Made by a program: the position numbers and the translations under genes. Below are positions 35,101 to 45,296 of a DNA stretch of 64,000 nt, one piece after another. Source of the stretch: Halichondria panicea (Eukaryota > Porifera > Demospongiae > Suberitida > Halichondriidae). Position 1 is the stretch's first letter. Each line of letters opens with the position of its first letter. Under the pieces are notes generated by a model, which had not been told where the DNA came from, did not search any database, and saw only the letters and a program-made list of their open reading frames with translations. The stretch covers positions 3,936,979 to 4,000,978 of the forward strand of contig NC_087383.1 of the NCBI RefSeq assembly GCF_963675165.1, in the 5' to 3' direction.

Positions 35101-35253
35101 ATATAGATCTAGTGCTGATGTCAGTATAGTAGAACCAAGATCTAGATCCCGAGCGAGCTAGATATAGGGCATGTGTAATGTGTAATGTGTGTACTAATCT
35201 AACTGAATCATTCAAGGACTTAGATTACCTTGATTTTGCTCTTTAGTGGCCAT
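32126..35253 (-). CDS. Intact Death-NACHT-LRR (NLR) receptor, copy 2
   Basis: Three exons: 35,229-35,253 (MATKEQNQ), 34,622-34,960, and 34,461-32,126. Phases agree (25 + 339 + 2,336 = 2,700 nt, 899 aa). Donors are CAAG|GTAATC and AAAT|GTGAGT; acceptors are TCCCTCAG and TTCCCCAG. Residues about 10-105 form a Death-domain-like six-helix segment (LTIDDLKTEL, KLELSPGQKTDVSEV, MKLALEYWQ). NACHT: Walker A GAPGSGKST (about 229-237) and Walker B VLWVLDGWDELP (about 301-312). LRRs from about 690 to 890 are of the ribonuclease-inhibitor type (SKLDLSYNAIGNNGL, TSLKSLNLCRCSLT). Known role of the family: cytosolic sensing of microbial or damage signals with nucleotide-driven oligomerisation; the Death fold recruits adaptors or caspases. 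Ligand unknown. An indel relative to copy 1 falls inside intron 2 and does no harm. Confidence 0.85.
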
Positions 35254-35467
35254 TCCAACATGTACATCTAGTTTGTTTACTTGCCAGAGTTTGTTTACTT
35301 GCTTGGCTAGTTCCCTGCTGTGGACCACTCCCTTTATAGCTGTGAGAGGGTGTGGTTATTTAATAATTACTTCACATCTGGTCAGCCTCTACTGTAAAAA
35401 CCTCTGCTCTCACGCTAAGTTTACAGCTTGGTCTACTATAAATCAAGACACAGAACTAGATCTAACT
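35254..35467. promoter_or_regulatory. Shared 214-bp region between divergent NLR and EFR3-like genes
   Basis: The start codons of the NLR (minus) and the EFR3-like gene (plus) lie 214 bp apart. Both promoters and 5' UTRs must fit in this space unless there are upstream exons. I see a TTATAGCTGTGAG stretch but no convincing TATA box for either side. TTGCCAGAGTTTGTTTAC and its neighbour repeat GTTTGTTTACTTG. Confidence 0.45.
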
Positions 35468-36039
35468 ATGGCGACGTGCTTCTGCTGCCCCAAACCTCGC
35501 TACAAACGGCTGGTTGATGGGCTCTTCCCAGAGGACCCTCAAACACCCACACCTGTGTCTGCTAATATGGACAAGCTGCTCTTCTTTGCTCAAACCTCCC
35601 CTGACCATCTGGACAATATTGGAGAGTACCCCGCTCTGAGACTGCGTCGGAGCCTGCAAAGAGAGAAAAACGGGTTAGACGACTATTTCAGAGACGTAGA
35701 CATACCTGTACAATGTCGACATGTCATATATAGCTAGGGGAAATTTATCAACCATCCCCATACCTCCGGAACAGAAAATGGTGTATATATGTGGCTGGGA
35801 ACTTTAAATGTTATATCTATGATACAACTATAGTATCCAATGGCTTTTTCTCACAAACATGGTACAAAATACCATTTTCATGCCCCTCCCTCCCCCCAGG
35901 CATGTGGCTCTGCAAGTGACGGAGAAGCTGCTGTCCGCCTGTGACTCACAAAAGCTCCAGTTGATTGTGGATAGCTACCTGGATATACTGCATAATATGC
36001 TGGAAACTAGCAACACAGAACGGCCACCAATTCGGTGAG

Positions 36040-36105
36040 TAGGGAGTGTGTGTGGGTGTGGGAGTGTGGTGTGTGTGGGTGTGTGTGTGTGTGTGTGGGT
36101 GGGTG
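36040..36105. repeat. GT microsatellite in EFR3-like intron 2
   Basis: (GT)n with GGGTG interruptions, directly after the exon 2 donor. This interval should contain the short exon missing between exons 2 and 3; none is visible. Confidence 0.8.
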
Positions 36106-37040
36106 GGTGAGTGCAGAGAGTGAACTTGTATCTTCACGATTAGATTGCATGTACATATACTTTTCATTTTGTAAATAGTGTATTGTGTATACAACACATT
36201 GACGACCCTTCCTCCACACACACACACAGTTTGTGAAGTTTGCCGAGTGAGAGGAAGGGAACACCCCCTACCACAGACAGTACGACTTCCTCATCCACCG
36301 CTTTGCCTCTCTTAGCCTCACCAAGAATGTCGATGACGCCGACAAATATCACGAGTATTGCCATTTACTGTTTTGAAATGAGTTTGAGTGGCCACAGGTC
36401 GAAGTGTTAGGTGTCATATTTTAACTGTACTGCCCTTAGGGTGCTCTGTCACATGCATTACTTGTGATCACATTGCTTTCATCACCAACTCCACCCCTCC
36501 CCACTACACCTCACACAGGACACAGGACGCGAATGGCTGGGTTGCAAGGGCTGAGGGGAGTGATAAAGAAGATTGGTCGGCAAGACAACCTCCAGATGAA
36601 CATTTGGGACCTAGATCACATGAACAAGATAGTGCCACCCTTCCTCTTCAATATGCACAGTCACAGTGTCGCCCAGTCAAGGTATACTATAATTATGTAA
36701 TAACATTAATAGTATCTACAAGTTGCTGCTCCTGGAGCACTGGCTAATACACAATCATACATACTGTAGCTTCAATGAGCGACTTACACGCACCATTACC
36801 CATTGGTGGCCTTAGGCAATGTGTATGAGTATATGCAGTGTGTGCCCATAGTAACCCCCCTCCCACTCTGACAGAGAGTCTGGTGAGATCCAGCCTCTTG
36901 TGGAGGAGGGGGACAGTCTGGGAGGGTACTCTCAGGATAGTCTCACTGAGCTCATCACTTTTGCCGGACTCTCTCACATCGACAGTGTCCTCAAGCCAAT
37001 ACTGCAGTAAGTCAGTCAATGCCTCGTGTGCGTAGGTGCT

Positions 37041-37205
37041 ACTTGTAGGCAAGGTGGTTTCCCTAATGTATATGTATATAGTGTACATGCGTAGGTATTA
37101 CAACACTGTACTTGTAGGCAAGGTGGTTTCCCTAATATATATGTATACAGTGTACATGCGTAGGTATTACAACACTGTACTTGTAGGCAAGGTGGTTTCC
37201 CTAAC
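37041..37205. repeat. 69-bp tandem repeat in intron 5
   Basis: ACTTGTAGGCAAGGTGGTTT recurs at 37,041, 37,110 and 37,179, with TGTACATGCGTAGGTATTAC between. About 2.4 copies. Confidence 0.85.
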
Positions 37206-37322
37206 TTAAATCGAACTGCATGTTCAGCAGGAGTGCATTAGGATTCTTATTGAACTCCTGATATTAGTAAAGTGCTATGACTATTGTGCAATGTTGTCTC
37301 AGCAGGTCTAGTAGCCTCGATC

Positions 37323-37435
37323 CCAGGCCTTACTTTTCCTTGCTGTTGTCACTGTTCATCCATAAATCATAAGAAAGACATAGTGAGGCAGCAAAGAAAG
37401 AAATGGGCGTACAGTTAAGAAAAAGTAAGGCCTGG
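37323..37435. mobile_element. Fold-back element, CCAGGCCTTACTTTT ends
   Basis: 15-bp perfect inverted repeats bound 113 bp inside intron 5 of the EFR3-like gene. Non-coding. Probably the core of a MITE. Confidence 0.55.
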
Positions 37436-37941
37436 TTCGGGAAATCGCGTGATCCACAAGGATTTTTATGAACGTGGGCGATATGTAGCCCACAATCGTG
37501 ACGTAAGATATTCTCCCACGCATTCAGAGTTAATTAATAAGACTGTACTGAGACAACACCAAGCTGTGCTGCAAGTCAGATCAGAGAACCAGCGTGGCCA
37601 GCTCTGGTGGCAGTAGCTACCTGCTATATGATAATGATGACTAAGCTATTCTTGATCTATACTATCAGTAGACTATATAATAGCATGTAGAAAGACACAA
37701 GAAAAGGTGGATAGTCTGATAGAATCTGAACATAATAACTAGTAGATCATCTAGCTAAGCCTAAGGTATAGCTAGCTATAGTGCTTGCAAACTTCCAGTT
37801 CCAAGTCCATGTCCAGCTTGCTGCAGGCAAAGTTTTATTAGTCATAGATCTCTACGTGGGCAGTCCAACATCTCTAGCTCAGCATTCCCACGCTCATTTT
37901 CACCCTTCTACCACCCTTCTACCCTCACACGACTTCCCGAT

Positions 37942-38084
37942 ACAGGCTCTCCTTTTTCCTAACTCTACGTCTATTTCTTTCTTTATTCCTCCAATTAATA
38001 CCGTATTTTATCTCATTGAACGATTAATACAGTATTTTATCTTATTGAACGATTGTGATAAAGAACAGAAAAAGGAGAGCCTGT
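37942..38084. mobile_element. Fold-back element, ACAGGCTCTCCTTTTTC ends
   Basis: 17-bp perfect inverted ends bound 143 bp. The centre holds two copies of AATAC(C/A)GTATTTTATCT. Located 78 bp before EFR3-like exon 6. No target duplication was identified. Confidence 0.6.
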
Positions 38085-38339
38085 GTAGAGGCTACAGGTC
38101 TAGCACCATGACAACCATTGTCTCATTTCCTGTGTGTAACACTCCATTGCTTCCCTTGTAGACACTTTGACCTAAACAAACTATGGATATGAGACAAGGA
38201 ATTCACAGCTGGTGTGTACGTCATCGTCGTGGAAGCCATGCAGGTACACGTATATACATGCACTGGTGGCCAAGTGTCTCACCATAGTGTATAGTGCATC
38301 ATACTTGATAAAATATATACTATACGGTACCTACATGTA

Positions 38340-38761
38340 CATGTGTATTGTACTTTCCACTCACATGTACCCCCTCAGTGTACAGTATTTATCATGTACC
38401 CCCCACAGCCCCCCACATGTACATGTGTATTGTGCTTTCCACTCACATGTACCCCCTCTTATCATGTACCCCCCACAGCCCCCCACTGTACAGTATCCAC
38501 ACACATGTATGTACCCCCACAGCCCCCCAGTGTACATTATCCACTTACATGTACCCCCACAGCCCCCAGGGTACATTATCCACTGTACATGTACCCCCAC
38601 AGCCCCCCAGTGTACATTATCCACTTACATGTACCCCCACAGCCCCCCAGTGTTCATTATCCACTGTATATGTATCCCCACGCCCCCCAGTGTACAGTAT
38701 CTATCATGTACCCCCCACAGCCTCCCAGGGTAACATTATCCACTTACATGTACCCCCACAG
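38340..38761 (+). repeat. Minisatellite of splice-acceptor-like units in intron 6
   Basis: About ten imperfect copies of a 35-55 bp unit built on ACATGTACCCCCACAGCCCCCCAGTG. Each carries a C-rich tract followed by CAG, the same as the true acceptor of exon 7 (ACATGTACCCCCACAG at 38,746-38,761). The array appears to have grown by duplication of the 3' splice site. Confidence 0.8.
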
Positions 38762-39076
38762 AGACAGGATCGGTACAAGGCCGTCCAATTGCTGGTGGAC
38801 CACCTGGATGCCAAGGTGAAGGAGTCCTGGGAGACCAAACAAGGGATCCTCGGCACACTCTCTAAGTGTGTTGCCGTGGCAGCAGACAGCTCTCTAGGTG
38901 AGTCTCCATGGTAAAGTACTTGTACGGTTGCACACACTATTTTTGGGCCATTTTCTAAAGAAGGCTATACGCATTTATTCTTCGTACTTAGATGCTTTCA
39001 TAGCTGTTATTAAAGTTTGTACATGACATTGTATGTTTTGACACTGGCTTAATCTTCATAATTATACGTACCCGTC

Positions 39077-39283
39077 TTACTAGAATATTTTGCGGGTGAA
39101 AAACCTTTTCGAATGAGCCAAATCAGCAGAAAATTTGACCCTTTGCGATTTAACTATTGCGTTCTGGCAAGGATCGTGTGTATTTACTAGTATTAATTTA
39201 GGTTTTGCGGATATTATTGTTGCGAATTGATCAACCCTCGCAAAATTCGCAAAATGTTTGATGCTCGCAAAACAATCTAGTAA
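39077..39283. mobile_element. MITE with TTACTAGA..TTTTGCG ends
   Basis: Ends TTACTAGAATATTTTGCG and its near complement bound 207 bp in intron 7 of the EFR3-like gene. A partial copy is at 13,722-13,880. Non-coding. Confidence 0.65.
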
Positions 39284-40628
39284 TACCGTAGTGTGGTTTA
39301 ATTCCACGCTTTAAATCTGCATACATGTATTTACATTACTTAGCTTGTGTCCACTCATGCAGGTCCGTCTGTACTGGATATATTCCGTACACTGGTCCGC
39401 CACCTCCGTATCTCCATAGAAACCGTTTCAGAAGGCCCCTCCGACCTCACCTCCTCTCTGACCTTTCAGCAATCCATCACTATCACTGTGGAGGAGTTTG
39501 CAGGAGTCCTTCCCGACTATCACAAGCCAGATATACTGGGGCTCATCAGCTCTTATGTACCCGTGGCCTCAGGGGGTCTTGATAGCGGAGCCACCACTGG
39601 ACTATCTGTACATCCTCTGGCAGCTCAGGACACTCAAAACAGGTGAGAATTGTATTTTAAAGCAGTTGCTTCATTTAGCTATTTGTGTACATGTACGTGT
39701 TTAGTTTCCTGTCATAAACACTGTTTGTACATGTACGTGTTCTCTGATTCTGGTGCCTTCGTGAATCCTGTTTATAGCAGTAACCTTTGAGTAGACTATG
39801 ATATTATGTTATACTTATTGTCCATACATCAGAATTTATGGCAGTAAACCTCCGAGGACGTGGGCGAGGCCAAGGATGGTTTACGTTTGCCATAAATTCG
39901 AATGTAGTGGACAGTAAGTGTTATATACCCACTTGAATGAAAAGTACTTGTTACCTAAGCTACCTTACCTTGGATACAACTAGCTAACAGTCTCAAAAAC
40001 TATTGAGGCAAAAAGGTTGTGCGTATAGCTTTTAGCCAGTGCTAAGCTTCTAGCTCTACGCACTAACTTAATTGTCAATGTCCAAGCAGTGAGCCCCACC
40101 CATCCTCCAGCCTTCCTGGTGTTTAGTGAGCCCCACCCATCTGTCCTGCCTTTGTCAACAAGTGTCTAGCTTCTTTTTGGCTGTGTAGATCTAGTATAAA
40201 TCAGTGCGCCCTCAAGGCAAGGGAGTTTATGAGGAATGTGCTCCAGGGCTGGGGTTTATGGTAGTTAAACCCCAGCCAGTTGCTATGATACAGATCCCAA
40301 GTGGGGAATATTATAGAGGATGATCTGCTTATAATTATGTGACCATGCACAATAGACTGTGTGCATTACTAAGTGTTTAAGCTTCCATAATTGTATTCTC
40401 TCCTTTATTATGCAGCCCCATGTTGACTACCTCCCTGGTCAAGTTTTGGAGGGCGGTGGCTGACACCTGTCACGCATCAGTGCTGGAGACTGCGTTCCCA
40501 GGGCAACTGTTTGCCTCCCTCATCCAATTGCTCCTCATTCGAGAGCCCAGCACACAGCTAGATGTGGCCCTACTCTGGCATCGTCTCGTAGATCACCATG
40601 CCAAAAAGGACAAGATTCCTCTCAACAC

Positions 40629-40671
<43 letters not shown>

Positions 40672-40690
40672 GGTGCGTGCGTGCGTGCAC
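40629..40690. repeat. GT microsatellite at the exon 9 donor
   Basis: A (GT)n run of about 48 bp starts directly at the splice donor of EFR3-like exon 9 (CAACAC|GTGCGTGTG). Every repeat offers a GT. Confidence 0.85.
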
Positions 40691-41236
40691 CTTGCTATGT
40701 TCAGTGTACATTTGAGGCACACTAGATTTTATTTGTTAGTTACACAGGTCCATATGAGCTTTTGTGTTAACTTTCACTATGTATACAATCATGTGCAGTG
40801 CTTACAGCTACATGTACGTGTATTTATACCCTTCCTTTGTGCAGTGATTGGGTGAGTCTGGAGGCTGTAAGGCTCTCACTGGGTGTGGTTTTGAAAGGAT
40901 TCCTCTCTAAAACAGTCAACTCTCTCTTCACCAATCTCCTGGAACTGGCCAAAGCTCTCTGCACTAGCCCTGCTAACACACTCGCTTTCTACCAACTCGT
41001 ATTTCTCCTGACACTGGAATTCTCTTATTAAGGGCTCTCAGATATACTGGTCTTCCTACACCAGCTGCAAGAGCTTGCTGTGAAGGAGAAAGGCCTTGAG
41101 GCACATCACAGAGTGATGCTACATACTACAGTGGCGGGTGTGCTGTATATAGCGTCCAAGATTAGTCGAAACGAGGTACTTAAGACGCACATCGATGGAG
41201 TGATTGCTAAGGAGGGAGACAGCTCCGAAGGGTGAG

Positions 41237-41472
41237 CAGGGTGTCATACAGGGGGGAAGGGGGATATCCCCCTCTAGCTCCAATACCCCCTAAGATTTAC
41301 ATTTAGGTACTAGTCGGAGTTCATAGCTGGCAATTTTACATACTAACAGCAAGAGTTCATGATAAAGGTCTATTATGAACTCTCTTGCTAACAGTTGACC
41401 TTTTTTTTAGCAAAATTTTTTAGTCACTTTTCTTATTACCCCCTCTATTTCAAAATCCTGTATGACACCCTG
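41237..41472. mobile_element. MITE inserted in the exon 10 splice donor
   Basis: A 236-bp element with perfect 16-bp ends, CAGGGTGTCATACAGG, flanked on both sides by GTGAG (41,232-41,236 and 41,473-41,477), a 5-bp target duplication. The target is the splice donor of EFR3-like exon 10. A nested inverted repeat (GCAAGAGTTCAT ... ATGAACTCTCTTGC) lies inside. No coding sequence. Confidence 0.8.
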
Positions 41473-41589
41473 GTGAGTATGGGGCAGTCTTGTACATGTG
41501 TGGGGGGACAGTATTGAGGGTTGAGTATACCTACCAGATCACGAAATTCCTGAATGGGCGGGCGCAGGAGTTGTTCTAATTATTTTGCT

Positions 41590-41870
41590 TTGTTGATCCT
41601 TTACCTGTCAATTTGGTAACGATCATCCCATGTATATACTAATTACAATGTTGTTTGCATGGGAGTAGATCTTTACCAAATGCATTAATTTTGATGTGTT
41701 TTTCTTTTACCTTCTAGAGTGGTAGTAAGAAGAAGTGCAGTCATCTAGACATGGAGGAGAAGCTGCTCAAGAGATCTCAAATCATGGATCCTGGTGTCAT
41801 GGCTGAGCTGGAGTGAGAATTGGAACTGGCCAACAGCAAGGCAGATGTGAGTAGTTTTAAATTAGCATGT
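41590..41870 (+). pseudogene. Module C: coiled-coil exon copy
   Basis: 41,747-41,847 matches 11,550-11,654 of module A (GAGAAGCTGCTCAAGAGATC, ATGGCTGAGCTGGAGTGAGA), with the same in-frame TGA, now at 41,814-41,816. The flanking 41,590-41,735 matches 10,917-11,040. This is the junction where the EFR3-like gene is cut off and IQGAP-associated sequence begins. Confidence 0.6.
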
Positions 41871-42820
41871 ACGCAAGCACACTGTGTCTGTGGTACATGT
41901 ATATCAGACTAGTCTTACAGGTTGCAGTAGATTTGTTGTGTCATATCCGCGAGGTACCGGTCTAAGCAGATGTTACATGTACGTGCCCATTCATATCTCT
42001 CACGCTAGAGGTTAGGGGTCACGTGACTGCGATTAGGTTTTGGGGGAATACAGAAAGAGGGGCCCCTGTGATTAGCAGTATTAAGAGCCTCATTTAGCCC
42101 CTCCCCCCCTAATCGAAACTATAAGTGAGAGGCATGCATTAGCACATTGCAGTTTGCAACACTCGTTATATTATTAGTGAGTTTTCATGATTTTAGTCCA
42201 TTTATCATCTGTTGGTTTAAGTTACCGTAATGTCGGTTTATCATGTTTTCCTGTTCCTTTGCACAGTTTGTGTGTGTTATGTCACTGTGATCGACCCACC
42301 CCATGCTGGAGGTTGATGTGAGTTAATTGAGACTGAGAATGATGCCCTGTCAGTAATGAACCCGAACACTCACTCATGCCTTCAAGAAGTTTAGGTAAGA
42401 ACTAATATTATTTTTACCAAAGTTGTGGTTAAAGAGTTTATAATACTGTAGGACTGGAAATATTTCGTATTTTAAATATTCATACAGCCACGTTGAGCCT
42501 ATTGCTGTAGAATAGTTTGTAGTTTTATTTTTCGTACAGTGCATGTATGATGCTCTACAGTACGAAATATACAAACATTTTCACCATACAACCTCTACTT
42601 ATACGGTATGTCACAAATACTCACTATTGTCAGGGTTTCAAGCAGGATTTTTAGCTAAGGGGGGAAATGACGACGGCCGTACGTTGTTGAACATTTGGGG
42701 GGGTTCGGGGGGCAGCCACAGGAAAAATTTGGCGGAATGATTGTCCAAGGTGCAATTTGGAGGTTTTGTGCTTAAAACTATTCAGTCTAGTTCCTTACTG
42801 CATTGTACACCTTCAGAGCT
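41871..42820. other. Module C intron-like sequence
   Basis: An exon remnant near 42,268-42,394 (after TTTGCACAG; GAATGATGCCCTGTCAGTAATG) matches that at 25,199. The rest shows no gene. 42,630-42,740 carries a fragment of a repeat ending in CAGGGTTTCA that also occurs near 1,000-1,070 and 44,520-44,570. Confidence 0.45.
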
Positions 42821-43873
42821 TATGGTCCCACTATGTACATGCACTGCCTATGGTCCCACTATGTACATGCACTGCTTATGGTCCCACTATGTACATGCAC
42901 TGCTTATGGCCCCACTATGTACATGCACTGCTTATGGCCCCACTATGTACATGCACTGCCTATGGCCCCACTATGTACATGCACTGCCTATGGCCCCACT
43001 ATGTACATGCACTGCCTATGGTCCCACTATGTACATGCACTGCCTATGGCCCCACTATGTACATGCACTGCCTATGGTCCCACTATGTACATGCACTGCC
43101 TATGGTCCCACTATGTACATGCACTGCCTATGGCCCCACTATGTACATGCACTGCTTATGGCCCCACTATGTACATGCACTGCCTATGGCCCCACTATGT
43201 ACATGCACTGCCTATGGCCCCACTATGTACATGCACTGCCTATGGCCCCACTATGTACATGCACTGCCTATGGCCCCACTATGTACATGCACTGCCTATG
43301 GTCCCACTATGTACACGCACTGCCTATGGTCCCACTATGTACACGCACTGCCTATGGTCCCACTATGTACACGCACTGCCTATGGTCCCACTATGTACAC
43401 GCACTGCCTATGGTCCCACTATGTACACGCACTGCCTATGGTCCCACTATGTACACGCACTGCCTATGGTCCCACTATGTACACGCACTGCCTATGGTCC
43501 CACTATGTACACGCACTGCCTATGGTCCCACTATGTACACGCACTGCCTATGGTCCCACTATGTACACGCACTGCCTATGGTCCCACTATGTACACGCAC
43601 TGCCTATGGTCCCACTATGTACACGCACTGCCTATGGCCCCACTATGTACACGCACTGCCTATGGCCCCACTATGTACACGCACTGCCTATGGTCCCACT
43701 ATGTACATGCACTGCTTATGGCCCCACTATGTACATGCACTGCCTATGGTCCCACTATGTACATGCACTGCCTATGACCCCACTATGTACATGCACTGCC
43801 TATGGTCCCACTATGTACACCTATGGTCCCACTAAGTACATGCACTGCCTATGGCCCCACTATGTACATGCAC
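42821..43873 (+). repeat. 28-bp minisatellite, about 37 copies
   Basis: Unit TATGGTCCCACTATGTACAT plus GCACTGCC. Because 28 is not a multiple of 3, each frame reads an 84-bp (28-aa) supercycle, and all three plus frames stay open for about 1 kb. Two variants form blocks: TACATGCACTG on the outside and TACACGCACTG at about 43,310-43,690, so the central block expanded separately. No initiation context, no splice sites; not considered coding. Confidence 0.95.
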
Positions 43874-44594
43874 TGTTTGATGTCCTTTGCAGTACTTCGT
43901 ACTAACAGTTTCTTCAGCCTTCACACTGCTTTCCATACATTCAGTGGACGGTTAGTAACTACATATATATCATATCTGCTGGTATGTGCAAGCTAGTCCC
44001 CGCCCATTCTCCATTTCAGATCCTCACCATAATTTGTATGTGAGTTTCCATATATATCACCAAGAGTAGATCGTGAGAGCATTTACTATAATATTGATGC
44101 CCCCTTATAGCGGGTAATTTTTGATGGTCTCGCAGATCAGCCATTTTTGTAACCCTTAAAAAGTACCCATTTAACATACAGGCCATCATTGTGTTGTTTG
44201 CATAGCAACATTGTATGGTATTTTGTTGTTTTGTGGTAATGCAGTGAGCAAACAGCTGTACCACTACCACATAGTGGTTGTATTACCTGTGTGTGTGTGT
44301 GTACATGATCGACCACCATGCAATTTGAGTTTGCATGCAGCAAAAATGCAAAAATAGTCATCATGATAATGTGTGTATCTGTAGCCTCCACCGAGGCATC
44401 AGCACCCGCGGTGCTTTCATTAATACATGTACCTGCAATTATATATACCTTTAGTTAATCACATTAACTAATGTGGTGACATGTAGTACTAATGTGATGA
44501 TGTCATTATTCTACAACATGGGGGGGAAGAACCACCCCCCCAATAGATGAAACCCTGACTAACTGATACAGTACCAGAAATGCAAACTTTATAT
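43874..44594. other. Module C continuation
   Basis: 43,874-44,300 duplicates 12,895-13,260. A one-ended TATAGCGGGTAATTTT MITE end sits at about 44,105. 44,380-44,594 shows no gene. Confidence 0.5.
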
Positions 44595-44674
44595 GGGGAA
44601 AAAAAACGGGCAATAGTCTCTAGACACAATCAGCATCATGTATTGTGTATTTTGCCTAAGCCATAATCAGTACA

Positions 44675-44884
44675 TACTGTATAGCAGGTCATTTTCGTGG
44701 GATAAAAAATCCGAGACAAAAACGTAGGCGTGGTGCAGCAGTGATTTCGTGTGTAAAAATTCCCTTTGCTTCACTGCATTGCATGCGTTCCGGTCAACCA
44801 TGCCTACGTTTTCGTGAGTGATAAATATTCGTCAAGGTTTAGCTTGCCCACGGAAACTATACCCAGGACGCTATACGTACGGTA
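44675..44884. mobile_element. TATAGCGGGTA-family MITE, copy 6
   Basis: Inverted partner of the copy at 30,249-30,440 within the duplicated arms. It has an extra CGTGGTGCAGCAGTG-type segment near 44,730 that the left partner lacks. Confidence 0.65.
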
Positions 44885-44908
44885 CGGTATACTGTACCAC
44901 TTTATCAC

Positions 44909-45062
44909 CTGTTTCAAGTACTCTTCCTTCTCCCGTTACTTTGTAGCACTCGAATATGTCCACCTCGTCCACTGCAGGCACACTGCTCTGCTCCAGCTCC
45001 TTACAGCGATCCAGTGCCTTCTTGAGGTCTTCCTCCATCACAAGTCTCTCTTGCACAGCAGA
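44909..45062 (-). CDS. Coiled-coil exon, inverted copy, open
   Basis: Same exon as 30,077-30,230 with few changes (MEEDLKKALDR here against MEEELKKALDR there). The frame is open and the CAG|GTGAT donor is kept. Orphan exon of an unknown coiled-coil gene. Confidence 0.4.
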
Positions 45063-45296
45063 CTGGGTAATAGATTGCATGGTGGTCATGTACACACACA
45101 CAGGTATACAGATACAACCATCACAGCATCGTGGTAGTGGTACAGTAGTTATAATAAAGGTACAGTAGACTCTCGCTATTCCGACTCTCTGAAGTACGGC
45201 CTGAAATGTGGCCAACTCGCTATTCTGTATACTTGCTGCCCCAAACTAGTAATTTTATACGTATACATTTTGGGTGTGGTTTAGCAGAAAAACTGT

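Larger units (their letters stand above)
35468..41231 (+). pseudogene. EFR3: EFR3-like gene (plasma-membrane PI4K scaffold), interrupted
   Basis: Ten exons: 35,468-35,673; 35,900-36,034; 36,230-36,354; 36,526-36,681; 36,875-37,006; 38,162-38,243; 38,762-38,897; 39,363-39,642; 40,416-40,628; 40,845-41,231. The N-terminus has the diagnostic Cys cluster and PRYKRLVDGLFPEDP of EFR3, whose palmitoylated Cys anchor the PI4-kinase IIIalpha complex to the plasma membrane. Later exons match HEAT-like parts (MDKLLFFAQTSPDHLDNIGEY, GLRGVIKKIGRQD, HMNKIVPPFLFNM, VLPDYHKPDI). All splice sites and phases agree except exon 2 to 3, where a short exon seems missing. In-frame stops: TGA 36,248, TGA 38,190, TAA 41,029. 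The C-terminal exons are absent. Probably a pseudogene, yet unusually well kept. Confidence 0.75.

Noticed and set aside
36230-41031. Stop-codon reassignment or selenocysteine to explain TGA codons in the EFR3-like gene
   Set aside because: A TAA is also present, neighbouring intact genes use TGA as a normal stop, and the gene is truncated; pseudogene decay is simpler.
42741-43905. Three overlapping frames of 320-380 codons, all MHCLW/PHYVHA repeats
   Set aside because: A 28-bp unit without stops makes all three frames open; no sign of selection for one.
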